A DNA stretch of 62,547 bases from Planotetraspora sp. A-T 1434 (GTDB taxonomy: Bacteria; Actinomycetota; Actinomycetes; Streptosporangiales; Streptosporangiaceae). Made by a program: the position numbers and the translations under genes. The DNA is taken from the NCBI RefSeq assembly GCF_025420585.1, contig NZ_JAOEGB010000036.1, positions 1 to 62,547 of the forward strand, given 5' to 3'. Under the pieces are notes generated by a model that saw nothing but the letters and a program-made list of their open reading frames with translations, was not told the origin of the DNA and did no database searches. Positions 60,673 through 62,547 of this stretch are shown here, piece by piece. Numbering within the stretch: position 1 is the first letter of the stretch; each line of letters begins with the position of its first letter.

Positions 60673-61595
60673 ATCTCACCGCCGCGCAGTTCGCGGCCCT
60701 GCAGCAGCGTCGTGATCGTGACGAAGTGGTAGTCCTCCTTCTCCAGCTTCGTCAGCACGGCCGGTATGGCCTTGACCGTCTCCGGGACGATGTCGTGCAG
60801 CAGGATGACGCCGTTGCGCTTGGCCAACGCGAGCGTCCGCTTCCTGATGACGTCGACGTCGCGAGCCTGCCAGTCGAGGGTGGATCCGGTCCAGAGGATC
60901 TGCGACAGGCCGAGCTCTGCCATGAGCTGGCCGATCCGGTCGTTGGTCGCGCCGTTCGGCGGCCGCATCATCGTCGGCGCCTTGCCCACGGTCTGGGAGA
61001 TGATGTCCGAGGTGCTCGTGACCTCGTTGAGCACCTCCTGGTCGGACAGCGTGGTGAGGTCCGCGTGGTCCCAGGTGTGGTTGCCGATGTCGTGGCCCTC
61101 GTCGACGATCCGCTGTGTCAGCTCCGGCCGGACCGCGACCTTCCGGCCGAGCAGGAAGAAGGTCGCCTTGGCCTTGTGCTTCTTGAGCGTGTCCAGCAAC
61201 TCGGGCGTGTACGGCCACGGGCCGTCGTCAAAGGTGAGGGCGATGCACTTGTAACGGGCGCAGTAGGCCTTCTTCGTGGCCGTCGGCTTGGCCCCGGCGC
61301 CGGAACTCCCGCCACTCGCCGTCACCGCCCGTGCTGCCACCGCCCGTGCTGCCACCGCCCGTGCTGCCACCGCCCGTGCTGCCACCGCCCGTGCTGCCAC
61401 CGCCCGTGCTGCCACCGCCCGTGCTGCCACCGCCCGTGCTGCCACCGACTGTGCCGCCACGGATTGTGCCGATATGGACCGTGCCGCCATCGACTGGACT
61501 GTCATCGACTGCGCCGCCACTGACTGTGCCGCCGGGACGACAAAGAGCCCGGCCGTGCAGACACCGGCCACCACAATCCTGACTTTCCGCCACAT
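60651..61595 (-). CDS. Secreted polysaccharide deacetylase (NodB-like) with an AVAAR repeat linker
   Basis: The 314 residues start at ATG 61595. A signal peptide (RKVRIVVAGVCTAGLFVVPA) is followed by about 70 residues of Ala-Val-Ala-Ala-Arg repeats encoded by 15-bp DNA units. The NodB domain (about 120-310) has KCIALTFDDGPWPYTPELL (metal and catalytic Asp), the His motif IGNHTWDHADL, MRPPNGATNDRI and VILLHDIVPETVK. Such enzymes remove N- or O-acetyl groups from cell-wall or extracellular glycans. Its C-terminus overlaps the acyltransferase gene tail to tail, giving opposite chemistry on the polymer. Confidence 0.92.
   Translation of the reverse strand: MWRKVRIVVAGVCTAGLFVVPAAQSVAAQSMTVQSMAARSISAQSVAAQSVAARAVAARAVAARAVAARAVAARAVAARAVAARAVAARAVTASGGSSGAGAKPTATKKAYCARYKCIALTFDDGPWPYTPELLDTLKKHKAKATFFLLGRKVAVRPELTQRIVDEGHDIGNHTWDHADLTTLSDQEVLNEVTSTSDIISQTVGKAPTMMRPPNGATNDRIGQLMAELGLSQILWTGSTLDWQARDVDVIRKRTLALAKRNGVILLHDIVPETVKAIPAVLTKLEKEDYHFVTITTLLQGRELRGGEIYPPRGK
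61321..61530. repeat. 15-bp tandem repeat in the deacetylase gene
   Basis: GCCACCGCCCGTGCT is repeated seven times perfectly from 61336 to 61440. It is preceded by a one-mismatch copy (61321-61335) and followed by six progressively diverged copies to 61530. Each unit adds five residues (AVAAR or a variant) to the linker after the signal peptide. Confidence 0.92.
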
Positions 61596-62228
61596 GCCGC
61601 CGAATCTTAGTGAAGGCCAAGAGGTACGGCGAGTTTCCACATGAGCTTCATGCAAGCCAATCCCTGCGCTCGGTATCCCAACGACCCAGCCGAGCGGAAC
61701 TGTCTACTTCATCCCTTTATGGCTAATTTCGTGCGGTGCTGTCAGGCAGTACGGAACAGCGGCCACGCGCTCACCCCCAGTGGTCCCAGCGTCCATGGCG
61801 GTTCCAGCGCCCGCGCAGCCGAGCTGTCCGACGGTCCGGATCCGTGGTTCACGCGCTTATCAACGGGCGTCCCAGCACGCCGTGTGGTGGTGTCGTGGGC
61901 GCCCCGAGTCTGCGGGCCACGTGCTGCGCACGGGCGTCCAGCTTCCCTAGCAGCTCCAGTGAGCGCAGACCTGGCCGTCCGGCGGCCCGGGTGCGGTTAT
62001 CGCATTCCCCGTCCTCCGAAAGCGGCCTGGTGTGGGAGCGTGGTCGACTTCTCGCGCTCAGGCGGCGTCGCGGCCTAACGAAGATCTCCTTCTGCGGCGC
62101 TAGGTAGATCTTTCCCGCGAAGCCCTGACCTGCGATTTTGTAGTGGATCAAGCTTAGGTTTTGTCATAGGTGCTGGATAGCGTGAGGGCAGTTCTTGAGG
62201 TCCGCTGGAGCCCGGGGGAGGTGTGTTT
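61596..62228. other. Stretch without a recognised gene (about 630 bp)
   Basis: Between the deacetylase start and the last gene I found no gene I can support. On the minus strand, a stretch around 61850-61960 reads SLELLGKLDARAQHVARRLG and could be a decayed coding remnant, but it matches no family I recognise. The segment must contain the promoters of both flanking genes. Confidence 0.4.
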
Positions 62229-62547
62229 CGATGGTTGAGTCCCTGTTCGATGTGTTGGGTTCCCTTCGTGGGAGGGGTGCTTCCAGGCGCGGGTTGCCCG
62301 AGATCCTTAAAGGGACTGTGCTGGATCCTGACTATGTGCCGCCGCGGCGGTCCGCCGACGACCCGTCCTGCGACGTCTGGCAGCAAGCGCCGGGCGGCTG
62401 GGGGGCATACCGGAAGTTCGTCCGCGGGTCCTCCTCGCCCGCCGCCGGTAGCTCCGCTGGCACCTCTACTGGCACCGCCGCGAGCCCCTCCGGTCGCTCC
62501 GCCTCAGATGCTCCCGGCCCCTCCGCCGGCGTCCCCTCCGACCGTGC
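62229..62547 (+). CDS. Hypothetical protein, cut by the window edge
   Basis: An open frame from ATG 62229, with GGGGGAGG just upstream as a ribosome site, runs to the end of the window (at least 106 residues). It starts MVESLFDVLGSLRGRGASRR, continues GLPEILKGTVLDPDYVPPRR, and turns into a Ser/Ala/Gly/Thr-rich low-complexity region after about residue 70. I do not recognise the family and cannot see the end. Confidence 0.55.

Overview
The window is 62.5 kb of very GC-rich DNA. It has many GTG/TTG starts, ATGA/GTGA-coupled genes, two conservons (CvnA-type sensor, roadblock, DUF742, small GTPase) and several ECF sigma factors, so it comes from a filamentous or sporulating actinobacterium. Streptosporangiaceae and relatives are my best guess, but this is inferred from gene content, not from a marker gene. 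No rRNA, tRNA, cas gene or prophage module was seen.

Layout. (1) 1-8.3 kb is an accessory strip: a VapBC-like pair with an eroded PIN active site, an MFS transporter, a frameshifted IS256-family remnant, a frameshifted serine resolvase next to intact-looking palindromes, an MFS exporter translationally coupled to a MerR-PP2C fusion regulator, and an apparently intact ISL3-family insertion sequence. (2) 8.3-12.7 kb: an ECF (SigE-type) sigma factor coupled to a membrane-anchored beta-propeller-like protein, an ACT-domain protein and small secreted proteins. (3) 12.9-22.9 kb: a one-protein ECF sigma/zinc-finger/transmembrane/GH128-like hydrolase, divergent from a run of secreted DUF1996 and DUF305 proteins, a ferric-reductase-like flavocytochrome, two paralogous AhpD-like proteins, a SnoaL-like protein and a flavoprotein monooxygenase. 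(4) 22.9-31.6 kb: a GCS2-type carboxylate-amine ligase, an MMPL transporter fragment, a 1525-residue P-type ATPase, a STAS protein, a secreted protein and a VOC protein. (5) 31.6-35.5 kb: the xylose catabolic locus (ROK repressor, a palindromic operator, xylA, xylB). (6) 36.5-43.1 kb: two convergent conservons, one complete and one reduced to CvnA and CvnC. (7) 43.2-49.3 kb: an SDR, an acyltransferase, an NfeD-like OB stub and two paralogous flotillins. (8) 49.4-61.6 kb: a surface-polysaccharide locus with WecB- and WecC-type enzymes (UDP-GlcNAc to UDP-ManNAcA), three glycosyltransferases, a DUF4434 protein, an NrtR-like Nudix regulator, a membrane acyltransferase and a polysaccharide deacetylase.

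The most unusual signal is an intergenic repeat, TGATCATGCACRGGTTCCCG. It recurs every 52-53 bp (about five helical turns) and begins exactly on the TGA stop codon of two unrelated genes (the SDR at 44033 and the second flotillin at 49085). At 49085-49332 two half-arrays face each other between convergent genes and meet in a 15-bp perfect inverted repeat. I know of no named element with these properties, but no database search could be run.

A second theme is expansion of 9-, 12-, 15- and 24-bp tandem repeats inside the low-complexity linkers and tails of at least eight unrelated proteins.
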